Below, one piece after another: positions 16,760 through 25,449 of a stretch of DNA of 64,000 nucleotides. Each line of letters begins with the position of its first letter. Within the stretch, counting starts at the first letter, position 1. A program made the translations under genes and the position numbers. The notes beneath the pieces were generated by a model. That model was not told the DNA's origin and searched no databases. It worked only from the letters and a program-made list of their open reading frames with translations. Source of the stretch: Treponema sp. (GTDB taxonomy: Bacteria > Spirochaetota > Spirochaetia > Treponematales > Treponemataceae); NCBI GenBank assembly GCA_017548565.1, contig JAFYZU010000005.1, positions 1 through 64,000 on the forward strand, read 5' to 3'.

Positions 16760-16777
16760 TATAAGTAAGTATAAAAA
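16760..16777. repeat. 18-bp inverted repeat arm, left side of cassette gene A copy 2
   Basis: TATAAGTAAGTATAAAAA, the same sequence as at 961-978 and the reverse complement of 18099-18116. Bases around it differ from copy 1, so the 18-mer is conserved beyond its surroundings. Confidence 0.88.
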
Positions 16778-16803
16778 GTTTAAAAAATTAAATTATAAAA
16801 CCA

Positions 16804-18081
16804 TTAATAATTTGTCCATTCAGTTACGGCCTTTGTTTTGGCACTTGCCTGAATGTCAAAAGGCGAAATCCACGGCAAAAGAATAGCAAAATTATAATCA
16901 GTTCCGCTTTCCTTATAGCCTTTCCATACAAGCTGTGAGCAGTAACTGTATTCATCAGAATTTTTATACATAATAAATTCTGCAACATACTGAGCGTTAG
17001 GCTGCTTTGCTTTTGCACCTGCAGGAACATAAGGCCTTCCCTTTTTAATAATGTTTCCCTGTTCATCTTTTTCTGTCTTTATCTTGTCTGCATAGGAAAC
17101 TGCCTTATTATTTACTGCCGTACTTTCACCAATCTGCTGACCTGGAACCTTAAATTTTCCATTAACCCATTTGAACCAGGAATACTGACCTACTACCTTC
17201 AAAACCTTTACGTCCTTTGCCCCTGCAAGACCCTCATCTTCCTGACACCAGTAGCCTATCGGTTCTAGCTGTACGCCATCTACCTGTCCGGGCCAGTCAT
17301 TATGAGGCGGATATGATGTTATTGCAGCCTTTGTAGTTCCTGTCCATAAATCTTTTTTTGTATACATTTTTACATCTTCATCTTCCATATACATCATTGA
17401 TGAATGCCCAACAATATGCCAGTGCCGGTAAAGAACCCTTCCTCTTTTGTAATTTTCTACAAATTTCTTTAAGGTATCGCGGTTTAAGTTTTCATCCCAC
17501 CTTTTGTTCCAGTCTTTTTTTTCTTCCGGTTTCTCAGGTTCTGACTCACCATCTCCGCTTTCTTCTTCGGCTGCCTCTCATGCCTTTAAAAGTTTTTTTA
17601 TTCCTTTTTCATACGCTTTTACATAAGATGCCGTAAACACTTCTTCTTTCTTATCTTCTGCGCACCTTGCACTTCTTGCAGCTCCCTGCCTGAATGCTTC
17701 GTTTTGTACGGCTATACCTTCCATTAAAAACGAATCTTCTGCAAATTTTTCTGCATATTCGCTAATCTGACTTTCCTTCCAGGCTTCTACCATCATGGTT
17801 TTTTCAGCCTCAGTACAGTCTGCAAATATCTTTACAGTTCCATCTTCTTCTACTTTCATCTCATAAAAGAATTCCGGTATACAGAAGTCATCTGCACTTC
17901 GACCATTGGAAATGTTGTTGAAAGAAAACATATTTTCTACATATGCTTTTGCGACGGTTTCAGGTGTTTTTTCCTGATCCAAAACGCTGTTTTTACAACC
18001 AGTAATCATAATTGTAAAAACTAAACAGAATAAGAGTACCTTGTACCTTGTACCTTGTACAAATCGTTTTTTAATTGACAT
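16804..18081 (-). pseudogene. Secreted permuted NlpC/P60-like protein, copy 2, in-frame signal peptide but internal TGA
   Basis: From the ATG at 18081 the frame reads MSIKKRFVQGTRYKVLLF through a lipobox ending MITGC, with three heptamer units, so export is intact. The same frame runs to 16804 but is broken by one TGA at 17578-17580, in a Glu/Ala-rich linker (KLLKA-stop-EAAEEESGDGES). Downstream are the conserved RGRVLYRHWHIVGHSSMMYM (His) and SYCSQLVWKGY (Cys) blocks of the permuted papain-like fold. The stop removes the whole catalytic half unless read through, re-initiated (ATG near 17397) or a sequencing error. Paralogue of 998-2244 with a nearly identical 5' end and a more diverged 3' half. 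Confidence 0.8.
18036..18060 (-). repeat. Heptanucleotide tandem repeat (GTACAAG)x3 inside signal-peptide codons
   Basis: Three units plus GTAC, one more than at 2206-2223. This number keeps the signal peptide and the body in one frame. Confidence 0.92.
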
Positions 18082-18097
18082 TGTCTTCTCCTTTTAC

Positions 18098-18116
18098 TTT
18101 TTTATACTTACTTATA
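18098..18116. repeat. 19-bp inverted repeat arm, right side of cassette gene A copy 2
   Basis: TTTTTTATACTTACTTATA, identical to 2261-2279, placed between the -10 box and the ribosome binding site. Confidence 0.88.
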
Positions 18117-18121
18117 TTTAA

Positions 18122-18150
18122 ATTATAAAGGTGTTTACTTATGGTGTCAA
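18122..18150 (-). promoter_or_regulatory. Consensus sigma-70 promoter of cassette copy 2
   Basis: Minus strand TTGACA (18145-18150), 17-base spacer, TATAAT (18122-18127), the same arrangement as in copy 1. Confidence 0.88.
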
Positions 18151-18217
18151 CAAAGTTTTTTTCTCTGCATATAAAATCCACACAAATATGATTCTTACTG
18201 TAAAATAACACTTCTAT

Positions 18218-18246
18218 TTGTACAAAGCGTTAAAAAATGCTAGACT
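18218..18246 (+). promoter_or_regulatory. Probable asnS promoter
   Basis: TTGTAC (18218-18223), 17 bases, TAGACT (18241-18246) with an extended TGC just before the -10. Hexamers are imperfect. Confidence 0.5.
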
Positions 18247-18285
18247 ATCAGAATATTAACATTAATTGTTTAAGGAGCTTTTTTT

Positions 18286-19746
18286 ATGGTACCAGTTTTA
18301 ATTAAAGATTTACTTACATCAAAACCGGACGGACAGAAAGTAAAAGTCTGCGGATGGGTCCGATCGGTGCGGGACTCAAAGGGTCTTGTTTTTATTCAGG
18401 TTAATGATGGAAGCTGTTTTTCTAATATCCAGCTCACATTTGAACGTTCTAATCCTTCTACTAATGCTAATATAAATAATATCGAAGAAGAACTCAAAAA
18501 ACTCAATACAGGCGCATCAGTACGTGCAGAAGGCGCTTTAATTGAATCACCTGCAAGCGGACAGGCTGTTGAAGTTACTCTTGAAAAACTTGAATGCTTA
18601 GGCATATGTAATCCTGATGAATATCCTTTGCAGAAAAACAAAATGTCTATGGAATATCTGCGTGATGTTGCTCATCTTCGTGCAAGAACAAACACTTTTG
18701 GTGCAGTTTACAGAATCAGAAACCAGATGGCTTTTGCAATTCATTCTTTCTTCCAGGAAAAGGGATTCCAGTATATCAATGCTCCTGAAATCACCTGTTC
18801 AGACTGTGAAGGAGCCGGTGAAATGTTCCAGGTAACTACACTCAGCATGGAAAAAATTGCAGAAATGGGTGTAAAAGCCGGAATCGGTGGAATGAAAATT
18901 GAAGATGCTCACAAAATCGTAGATTACAGCAAGGATTTTTTCGGTAAAAAGGCAAACCTTACTGTTTCAGGTCAGCTTGAAGCAGAAACTCTCGCTACTG
19001 CACTTTCAAGGGTTTATACTTTCGGACCAACTTTCCGTGCAGAAAATTCAAACACACCTCGTCATCTTGCAGAATTCTGGATGTGCGAACCGGAAATGGC
19101 TTTCTACGACCTTGATGATGACATGGACATTCAGGAAGAATTCATTAAATATCTTTTGAACTGGGCTTTAACAAAATGCCGCGAAGATCTGGAATTCTTC
19201 GACAAACGAATTCAGCCTGGTTTGATTGAAAGTTTAACGAAGGTTGCAAATGCACAATTTGTAAGAATCAGTTATACAGATGCAATTGCAAAACTCGAAG
19301 AAGCCGCTTCAAAAGGAGCAAAATTCGAATTCAAACCGTACTGGGGCTGCGATATTGCTACAGAACATGAACGCTATCTTACAGAAAAAATATTCGATGG
19401 TCCGGTAATGGTTTTCAACTATCCTAAAGAAATCAAATCCTTCTACATGAAGCTCAACGAAGACGGTAAAACTGTAAAAGCAGTAGATGTTCTTGTTCCT
19501 GGAATCGGTGAATTAATCGGCGGATCTGAACGTGAAGAAAATTACGACAAGCTTCTTGCCGCATGTAAAGAACGAAATATGGATATGTCAAACTATGAAT
19601 GGTATCTTGACCTTCGACGCTTCGGAACTGTTCCTCATTCAGGATTCGGGCTTGGCTTTGAACGATTAATCCGCTATATAACAGGAATGGAAAATATCCG
19701 CGATGTAATTCCGTATCCGCGTGCTCCAAAGCTTGCAGATTTTTAA
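18286..19746 (+). CDS. asnS: Asparaginyl-tRNA synthetase
   Basis: 486 residues, typical for the family. The N-terminal OB-fold anticodon-binding domain (KVKVCGWVRSVRDSKGLVFIQVND) is followed by a class II catalytic core. Motif 2 is in TFRAENSNTPRHLAEFWMCEPEM, and the C-terminal motif 3 is GFGLGFERLIRYITGMENIRDVIPYPR. The AEFWM.EPE pattern and the RDVIPYPR end favour Asn over Asp specificity. It charges tRNA-Asn with asparagine using ATP. AAGGAG lies 8 bases before the ATG. The membrane protein gene follows 15 bases later, so they may share a transcript. Confidence 0.95.
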   Translation: MVPVLIKDLLTSKPDGQKVKVCGWVRSVRDSKGLVFIQVNDGSCFSNIQLTFERSNPSTNANINNIEEELKKLNTGASVRAEGALIESPASGQAVEVTLEKLECLGICNPDEYPLQKNKMSMEYLRDVAHLRARTNTFGAVYRIRNQMAFAIHSFFQEKGFQYINAPEITCSDCEGAGEMFQVTTLSMEKIAEMGVKAGIGGMKIEDAHKIVDYSKDFFGKKANLTVSGQLEAETLATALSRVYTFGPTFRAENSNTPRHLAEFWMCEPEMAFYDLDDDMDIQEEFIKYLLNWALTKCREDLEFFDKRIQPGLIESLTKVANAQFVRISYTDAIAKLEEAASKGAKFEFKPYWGCDIATEHERYLTEKIFDGPVMVFNYPKEIKSFYMKLNEDGKTVKAVDVLVPGIGELIGGSEREENYDKLLAACKERNMDMSNYEWYLDLRRFGTVPHSGFGLGFERLIRYITGMENIRDVIPYPRAPKLADF

Positions 19747-19761
19747 TCTGAAGGAAACAAT

Positions 19762-21078
19762 TTGAAGTTTAAACGTCCTAAGTTTAAAAACATTCTGGAA
19801 AATCTCAAGGGAAAACTATATAAATTCGGGCAGCTTATTTACTTAACCTGCCTGAATTTTAATGACAACCAGCTCTACGAAAGTGCAAATTCATGTTCCT
19901 TCGGCTTCATTTTCTCGTTTGTTCCAATCACACTTATGACTTTAACTCTCATGGTCGGCCTCTTAAGAAACAGTAAGACAATCTTAAACTATGTATTGAA
20001 GTTTATAGAACAGTTCAAGGATGTTTTTGATCTTTCTCCTGTTTTAAAAGAAGTAATGAACATCAAAAGCATATCGGTAATTGATTTTGTACTTGCAATC
20101 TGGGTTATCTGGATGGCAAGAAAGCTTTTTGCTACTGTAGTTCAGGCAATGTCAAGAATTTTCAAGAGCGTTACAAAGAGAAACACGTTATGGTATCAGC
20201 TTATAATGTTCGTTATAGAATTCCTTCTGATTTTTATCATCATCGCACTTATAATCGGCATTTTCTGTTTAAACCGTCTGAACGATCTTCCGTTTTTCCA
20301 TCAGCTCAATGACTTTTTACCGCTTGTTTTCCTTGCAAAATTGAGCAGTAACGCAGAATTCGTAATCTATTCCATAATTTTTGTATTTACCGCCCTCATT
20401 TACAAACTTGGACCTGGAATTGAAATTAAACGAAAGTCTTCCATTTTTTATGCCGCGCTTTCTACCTTTGCATTCTTCATAACTTCACGGTTTATACGAT
20501 TCTTCTTCAATTCATCAAATTACAGTCTTGTTTATGGAGCAATCAGCTCGCTTATAATATTGATGATCCTCGTCTGGTTCTTTTTCTACATCTTTTTATT
20601 CTGCGCCCAGATGATGCATTCAAGAATGTTCCTTGACAGTCTTTCGTTCGGTGTACTGTACCTTGCTCCGGTAAAAGAAAACGAACTTACAAAATGGGGA
20701 AAATTCATCCTTACTGTTTTCAGAAAACCTGTTGCCGATACAACAAAATATTCAACAAAAATCTATAAAGCTGGCGACAAAATATTTTCTGCAGGTGAAA
20801 ATGCCGACTATGTTTATTACATCAGAAGTGGAAGTGTAACAAGAATTTCTTCGGAAAACAAAAGCACTGTGCTAAAAGAAGGTTCATTCTTCGGTGAAAT
20901 TCATTGCATTCTGAATCAGACAAGAACAGATACTGCAACTGCCAAAACGGACTGTTCAATAACTGCCATTAAATCGCACGATTTCATAAAGCTTCTCAGA
21001 AACAATCCGAAAGCTGCAGCAAAAGCAATTTCAAAGGTTTCAAAATATACTGCAGAACTCTACGAAAACGAACAGTAA
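19762..21078 (+). CDS. YihY/UPF0761-type membrane protein fused to a cyclic-nucleotide-binding-like domain
   Basis: 438 residues from a TTG start with AAGGAA upstream. The first about 300 residues hold six or so membrane segments with the YihY signature (SANSCSFGFIFSFVPITLMTL; YGAISSLIILMILVWFFFYIFLFCAQ); this family was once miscalled RNase BN. The C-terminal about 120 residues form a cNMP-binding-type beta-roll: YKAGDKIFSAGENADYVYYIRSGSV, then GSFFGEIHCIL and RTDTATA, which keeps the Gly-Glu and Arg of the phosphate cassette. The fusion suggests membrane activity gated by a nucleotide or used as a localisation module. The TTG start is accepted because no ATG occurs before the first membrane segment. 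Confidence 0.8.
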   Translation: MKFKRPKFKNILENLKGKLYKFGQLIYLTCLNFNDNQLYESANSCSFGFIFSFVPITLMTLTLMVGLLRNSKTILNYVLKFIEQFKDVFDLSPVLKEVMNIKSISVIDFVLAIWVIWMARKLFATVVQAMSRIFKSVTKRNTLWYQLIMFVIEFLLIFIIIALIIGIFCLNRLNDLPFFHQLNDFLPLVFLAKLSSNAEFVIYSIIFVFTALIYKLGPGIEIKRKSSIFYAALSTFAFFITSRFIRFFFNSSNYSLVYGAISSLIILMILVWFFFYIFLFCAQMMHSRMFLDSLSFGVLYLAPVKENELTKWGKFILTVFRKPVADTTKYSTKIYKAGDKIFSAGENADYVYYIRSGSVTRISSENKSTVLKEGSFFGEIHCILNQTRTDTATAKTDCSITAIKSHDFIKLLRNNPKAAAKAISKVSKYTAELYENEQ

Positions 21079-21094
21079 TTTCCGTTCAGAATTT

Positions 21095-22747
21095 CTATTC
21101 AAAGTTAACGACCATTTCAGAAATCAGAGGAATAAGCTGTTTTTTTCTTGAAACTACGCCCTGCAGAAAATACAGATTTTCTTCCTGTTTCGGAAAAGTA
21201 ATAAGCGGTATGAATTTTGGATTTCCGTAAACAAGCAGAATGCTCGAAAGCGAAGTAATGTCTGTTACCATAAGACAAGAGAACAATCCCTTGCGGCTCT
21301 TACATTCAATTTCAAGCTCTTTAAGGAATTCTTCTTTTCTTGAAATAACCTCTTTTGTACTTCCGACTTCAATCTGGCTTACGGTATAGACAATCTTTCC
21401 TTCCTGATATTCCTTAAGATCCTGTCTTATTAATTCACCCGCATCACGTCCAGAAATATTGCTTCCTGCAATTAAAATTTCGTTTCCAAGCTCCTTTATA
21501 TCAAGATCAGTAATATTTGAAAGATATTCCGCTGTTTCCCGGTCAACTGAAGTTGTTGTAGCAGACTGTAAAATCAGCGTATCAGAAAGAATGCCGCACA
21601 AAAGCAGTGATGCAACATCTGCCGGAATAGGAATCTTGTTTTCTTTATAAAGCCCCGCAATCTGTGTGGACGTGGAACCGACCGGTCTGTTGATAAACGT
21701 TATAGGATTTTTTGTCGGAATTGCACCGATTCTGTGATGGTCTACAACCTCGAGAATATTATAGTGTTCAACTCCTTCTACTGCCTGCGGCAACTCATTA
21801 TGGTCAACGAGGATTACATCTATCATCGGCTCTTTAACTAAATCGTGTTCTGAAACCATGCCGATTACCTTATTTTCTTCATCAACAACAGGAAGATATT
21901 TACAATGCGCAGTCTTTAATATTTCCTTGATTTTTGCAACCGTATCGTTTATGTTAACGGTTTGAATTTCTTTATCGCCCATTACGCTTACACGCATTGA
22001 ATAAGCAATGAGCATCGAAGTCGGTGATGTTGAATACGGACTGACAATCACGCTGACTTTATTTTTCTGTGCAAGCTCACGAAGCTCTTTGTTAATTACA
22101 CATCCGCTGGTTGTTATAAGAAGCTTTACTTTATGTTCAATACAGATTTTATGAATATCTTCCCGATCAGATGCAATTACTACTATATCTTCGTTTGCAT
22201 GAGCTTCAAGCCGTTTTTTAAAAGTAGCCGGTGATGAAGAACCTACATGAATTGACGCTTTAAGCATTTTATCTGCATCATCACACATGATGATCGGCTG
22301 GGCATTCAGAGTCTTTTGAATGAGATTTATATTTGTCGTAAAGGTATGCTTTTTCTCTGGATTCAGAATTGAAAGAACACTCTTTGCAAAACCCGAATAA
22401 TGAAGCAGCGAAAGATATTTACTGTTTTTATCAACGATTGGCATTACACGATTCGTGCTTTTTTCCATATGTCCTATTGCTTCCCAGACAGAAACAGATT
22501 CCTCAACAGTTTCAACATTATCCTGCATGAAATATTTTACTTTTGGAATTAAATCAGGTATGTATTCCGGACGAGGTACATTGAATTTTTTGAAAATATA
22601 TGCAGTCTGCGGATTAAGATGACCTGCCCTTGCCGCCTTATACTGTTTAAAACCAAGAAGATTTTTTAACCTTGCATAACCAACAGCAGACACAACTGCA
22701 TCTGTATCCGGATTTCTATGACCAATAATATAAACTGTCTTTTCCAT
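21095..22747 (-). CDS. Manganese-dependent (family II) inorganic pyrophosphatase with CBS and DRTGG inserts
   Basis: 550 residues. The N-terminal DHH domain begins IIGHRNPDTDAVVSAVGYARL and resumes later with ILVDHNE and VVDHHR, the metal-binding motifs. Between them lie a CBS unit (about 75-125), a DRTGG-like domain (about 130-245) and a second CBS unit (about 255-305, KYLPVVDEENKVIGMVSEHDL). The C-terminal DHHA2 part (GSTSTQIAGLY; SDTLILQSATTT) closes the active site. It hydrolyses pyrophosphate in the cytoplasm; CBS domains bind adenine nucleotides and tune the rate. The ATG lacks a Shine-Dalgarno, with a -10 six bases upstream (leaderless). Its promoter overlaps that of the divergent PHP gene. 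Confidence 0.92.
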   Translation of the reverse strand: MEKTVYIIGHRNPDTDAVVSAVGYARLKNLLGFKQYKAARAGHLNPQTAYIFKKFNVPRPEYIPDLIPKVKYFMQDNVETVEESVSVWEAIGHMEKSTNRVMPIVDKNSKYLSLLHYSGFAKSVLSILNPEKKHTFTTNINLIQKTLNAQPIIMCDDADKMLKASIHVGSSSPATFKKRLEAHANEDIVVIASDREDIHKICIEHKVKLLITTSGCVINKELRELAQKNKVSVIVSPYSTSPTSMLIAYSMRVSVMGDKEIQTVNINDTVAKIKEILKTAHCKYLPVVDEENKVIGMVSEHDLVKEPMIDVILVDHNELPQAVEGVEHYNILEVVDHHRIGAIPTKNPITFINRPVGSTSTQIAGLYKENKIPIPADVASLLLCGILSDTLILQSATTTSVDRETAEYLSNITDLDIKELGNEILIAGSNISGRDAGELIRQDLKEYQEGKIVYTVSQIEVGSTKEVISRKEEFLKELEIECKSRKGLFSCLMVTDITSLSSILLVYGNPKFIPLITFPKQEENLYFLQGVVSRKKQLIPLISEMVVNFE

Positions 22748-22753
22748 AAACTA

Positions 22754-22782
22754 ATAATACAATTATTCTTGTAGATAAACAA
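22754..22782 (-). promoter_or_regulatory. Pyrophosphatase promoter, overlapping the divergent PHP promoter
   Basis: Minus strand TTGTTT (22777-22782), 17 bases, TATTAT (22754-22759), then six bases to the ATG. It interleaves with the opposite promoter at 22769-22797. Confidence 0.6.
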
Positions 22783-22797
22783 CCGATGATATATAAT
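22769..22797 (+). promoter_or_regulatory. Promoter abutting the PHP gene ATG
   Basis: TTGTAG (22769-22774), 17 bases, TATAAT (22792-22797), then seven bases to the ATG. No Shine-Dalgarno is present. Confidence 0.65.
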
Positions 22798-22804
22798 CAC
22801 TTTT

Positions 22805-23530
22805 ATGAATGCTTACAAATATGAAACACACTTACATACATCTCAGGCAAGCGCATGTGCACACTCTGAGGGAAAAGAATACATAAAGCCTTTTTTTGAT
22901 GCAGGTTATTCAGGAATCTTTGTTACCGATCATTTTTTCGGCGGTAATACATGTATCCCGCGCAATGCAGATTGGGAAACAAGAATAAAACAATACTGCA
23001 GTGGTTATAAAGATGCACTTAAAGCCGCAGAAGAATTCAATAAAAAAAATAAGCTCACAGGTACAGACAGAGAATTCAAGGTTTTTTTCGGTATAGAACA
23101 AACCTTCAATGGTGATGATTACCTTATTTACGGACTGGACAAGCAGTGGCTTTTAAATCATCCTGAAATTGAAACAATCAGACATGCAGAGCTTTTCGAA
23201 ATTGTGGAAAAAGCAAACGGTCTTATAATTCAGGCACATCCGTTCAGATTAAGAGATTATATCAAGGCAATTCACCTGCACCCCAGAGATGTTCACGGTG
23301 TTGAAATTTACAACGCAGGAAACAAATCTTCAGAAAATGATCTTGCAGAAATATATGCAAAACAATATGACTTTCCTGTAACAAGCGGTTCAGACATTCA
23401 CAGCATAGATTTTATTCCTGACGCACCCGGAAAACTGAAAATCGGCGGCATGAGCTTCGACACACCTCTCAAGGATGTTTTTGATTATGCAGAAAGAATT
23501 AAATTCAACAGGGGTCAGATTATAAGATAA
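22805..23530 (+). CDS. PHP-domain phosphoesterase
   Basis: 241 residues. YETHLHTSQASACAHS gives the first HxH metal motif, VTDHFFGG the second, then QAHPFRLRDY, and GSDIHSIDF the C-terminal D-x-H. The set matches PHP-family metal-dependent phosphoesterases (relatives: histidinol phosphatase, nucleotide-cleaving phosphoesterases). The substrate cannot be read from the sequence. First gene of a plus-strand run with galK, a deacetylase, argJ and argB; the next gene starts one base after its stop. Probably leaderless. Confidence 0.82.
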   Translation: MNAYKYETHLHTSQASACAHSEGKEYIKPFFDAGYSGIFVTDHFFGGNTCIPRNADWETRIKQYCSGYKDALKAAEEFNKKNKLTGTDREFKVFFGIEQTFNGDDYLIYGLDKQWLLNHPEIETIRHAELFEIVEKANGLIIQAHPFRLRDYIKAIHLHPRDVHGVEIYNAGNKSSENDLAEIYAKQYDFPVTSGSDIHSIDFIPDAPGKLKIGGMSFDTPLKDVFDYAERIKFNRGQIIR

Positions 23531-23531
23531 C

Positions 23532-24755
23532 ATGGAAAGATTTACCGTTACTGCCGCACTTTTAAAAGAACATTTTCTGAAAATCTACGGACCATCAGAT
23601 GAAGATGTAAGACTGTTTGCTTCTCCCGCACGAATAAACATTATAGGAGAACATATTGACTACAACGGCGGAAAGGTTTTTCCTGCTGCAATTGACAGAT
23701 ATCTCTACTGTGCAATAAGAAAACGAAAAGATAAAAAAATAATTTATAACGATTTATTTTTTCCCGGAACCTATGTATTTTATACAGATGACACTTTTAC
23801 TTTTGACAAGAAAAATGATTATGCAAATTTCCTGAACGGAATTCTTTCGTGCATAAAAAAACATAATACCCTTCCTTGTGGTTTTGAAATCCTGATTGCA
23901 AGTAATATTCCAAGTGCCGGTGGAATAAGCTCATCCTCTGCCTTAGAATGCGGATTTGCATGGGCGGTAAACGAAACGTTCAATTTAAATTATACAAGAA
24001 AAGAAATTGCACTCATGGGACAAGAGTCGGAACACGAATTCATGAACGTAAACTGCGGAATAATGGATCAGTATATAATCGCTACCGGAAAGAAAAATAC
24101 TGCAGAACTTTTAGACTGTGCAAAGATTGAACATGAATACATTCCGCTGAACCTCGGTAACTATAAATTCGTAGTTATGAATACCAAAAAACAGAGGAAA
24201 CTCAGTGATTCAAAATATAACGAAAGACGAAGCGAATGTGAAAAAGGACTTGAAATTTTACAGAACGCCGCCATCCTTCTTAAAAACAAAGGACTTGTTT
24301 CAAATACTAAAGATCTTCCAGATTTATGCTCCCTGACTCCTGTACAGTTTGAAGAATGCAAAGCCTGCATAAAAGATGAAACAATCTCAAAACGTGTACG
24401 TCATTGCGTTACAGAAATGGATCGGGTGCAAAAATCAGTAGAAGCCTTGAAAAACAACAGCCTTATAAAACTCGGAAAGCTTCTTTATGAATCTCACGAA
24501 TCTTTGAAAAATGATTATGAAAGCACTGGTTTAGAGCTTGATACACTTGTATATTCTGCCGCAAAACAGGATGGCTGCATCGGAGCACGAATGACAGGTG
24601 CCGGTTTCGGAGGATGTGCAATTGCCCTTGTTCATAATGACAAAATCAACGATTTCATAGATAATATACAGAGAGAATACACACAAATTGTGGGATATAA
24701 CGCAGCATTCTTTGAGTGCTCAAGCGGTGATGGTGTAAAAGAAATATATATTTAA
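23532..24755 (+). CDS. galK: Galactokinase
   Basis: 407 residues of the GHMP kinase family. RINIIGEHIDYNGGKVFPAA is the galactokinase signature near the N-terminus, PSAGGISSSSALECGFA the ATP-binding motif 2, and GARMTGAGFGGCAIAL the C-terminal motif 3. It phosphorylates galactose to galactose-1-phosphate (Leloir pathway). No galT or galE is adjacent; the neighbours are a PHP phosphoesterase and a polysaccharide deacetylase. Start ATG one base after the previous stop implies translational coupling. Confidence 0.93.
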   Translation: MERFTVTAALLKEHFLKIYGPSDEDVRLFASPARINIIGEHIDYNGGKVFPAAIDRYLYCAIRKRKDKKIIYNDLFFPGTYVFYTDDTFTFDKKNDYANFLNGILSCIKKHNTLPCGFEILIASNIPSAGGISSSSALECGFAWAVNETFNLNYTRKEIALMGQESEHEFMNVNCGIMDQYIIATGKKNTAELLDCAKIEHEYIPLNLGNYKFVVMNTKKQRKLSDSKYNERRSECEKGLEILQNAAILLKNKGLVSNTKDLPDLCSLTPVQFEECKACIKDETISKRVRHCVTEMDRVQKSVEALKNNSLIKLGKLLYESHESLKNDYESTGLELDTLVYSAAKQDGCIGARMTGAGFGGCAIALVHNDKINDFIDNIQREYTQIVGYNAAFFECSSGDGVKEIYI

Positions 24756-24772
24756 TAAACAGGAGTATTATC

Positions 24773-25438
24773 ATGAAGTATATCTGTCTATCCTTTGATG
24801 ACGGACCAAACATTCTTCCGGGTGACAACACAATGGAGCAGATGCTTGATATCCTTGAAAAACACAAGGTTCCGGCATCTTTTTTCTTAATCGGAAATAA
24901 AATCACAGAAGAAAACACTAAGATTATTAAACGCGCTGTTTCCTTAGGCTGCGACATCCAGAATCACAGCTGGACACATCCTTTTATGCATGAACTTACA
25001 AACGAACAGATAGCCGAAGAATACCGTAAATGCGATGAAGCAATCATAAAAATCACGGGAAAGAAGCCAGAATTCTTCCGACCTCCTTATGTCGATGTAA
25101 CAGAAAATATGTATGATGTTATAAAGGTTCCTTTTATCTGTGGAAGAGGATGCTTTGACTGGGAGCCGGATAAAGATGCCGATTTCAGATACAATTTAAT
25201 GCTCAAGCTTGCAGATAGCGGAACAATTTATCTTCTTCATGTTCTGGAAGGAAATAAAGCAACGCTCGAAGCTACCGACCGTATTATCCCGGTATTAAAG
25301 GAACAGGGCTACACCTTTGTAAATCTTCCAGACCTTTTTGAAAAGTGCAATATAGACAGAAATATAAATCATTCCTTGTGGACTATTGCAAACAATGATA
25401 TGAAAAGCAATACCTGGCCGTATAACCAGCAGCAATAA
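24773..25438 (+). CDS. NodB-type polysaccharide deacetylase
   Basis: 221 residues with no signal peptide, so probably cytoplasmic. LSFDDGPN carries the paired catalytic/metal aspartates, NHSWTHPFM the His-x3-4-His metal motif, FFRPPYVD the conserved RxPY block, and LLHV near residue 160 the C-terminal catalytic His. It would remove acetyl groups from an N- or O-acetylated sugar or a similar substrate. Preceded by CAGGAG and placed 17 bases after galK. Confidence 0.88.
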   Translation: MKYICLSFDDGPNILPGDNTMEQMLDILEKHKVPASFFLIGNKITEENTKIIKRAVSLGCDIQNHSWTHPFMHELTNEQIAEEYRKCDEAIIKITGKKPEFFRPPYVDVTENMYDVIKVPFICGRGCFDWEPDKDADFRYNLMLKLADSGTIYLLHVLEGNKATLEATDRIIPVLKEQGYTFVNLPDLFEKCNIDRNINHSLWTIANNDMKSNTWPYNQQQ

Positions 25439-25449
25439 CAGGAGTTTTT

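Noticed and set aside
17578-17580. TGA in copy 2 as selenocysteine or as tryptophan
   Set aside because: No selenocysteine-type context, the position is a low-complexity linker, and TGA is used as a normal stop elsewhere (recG).
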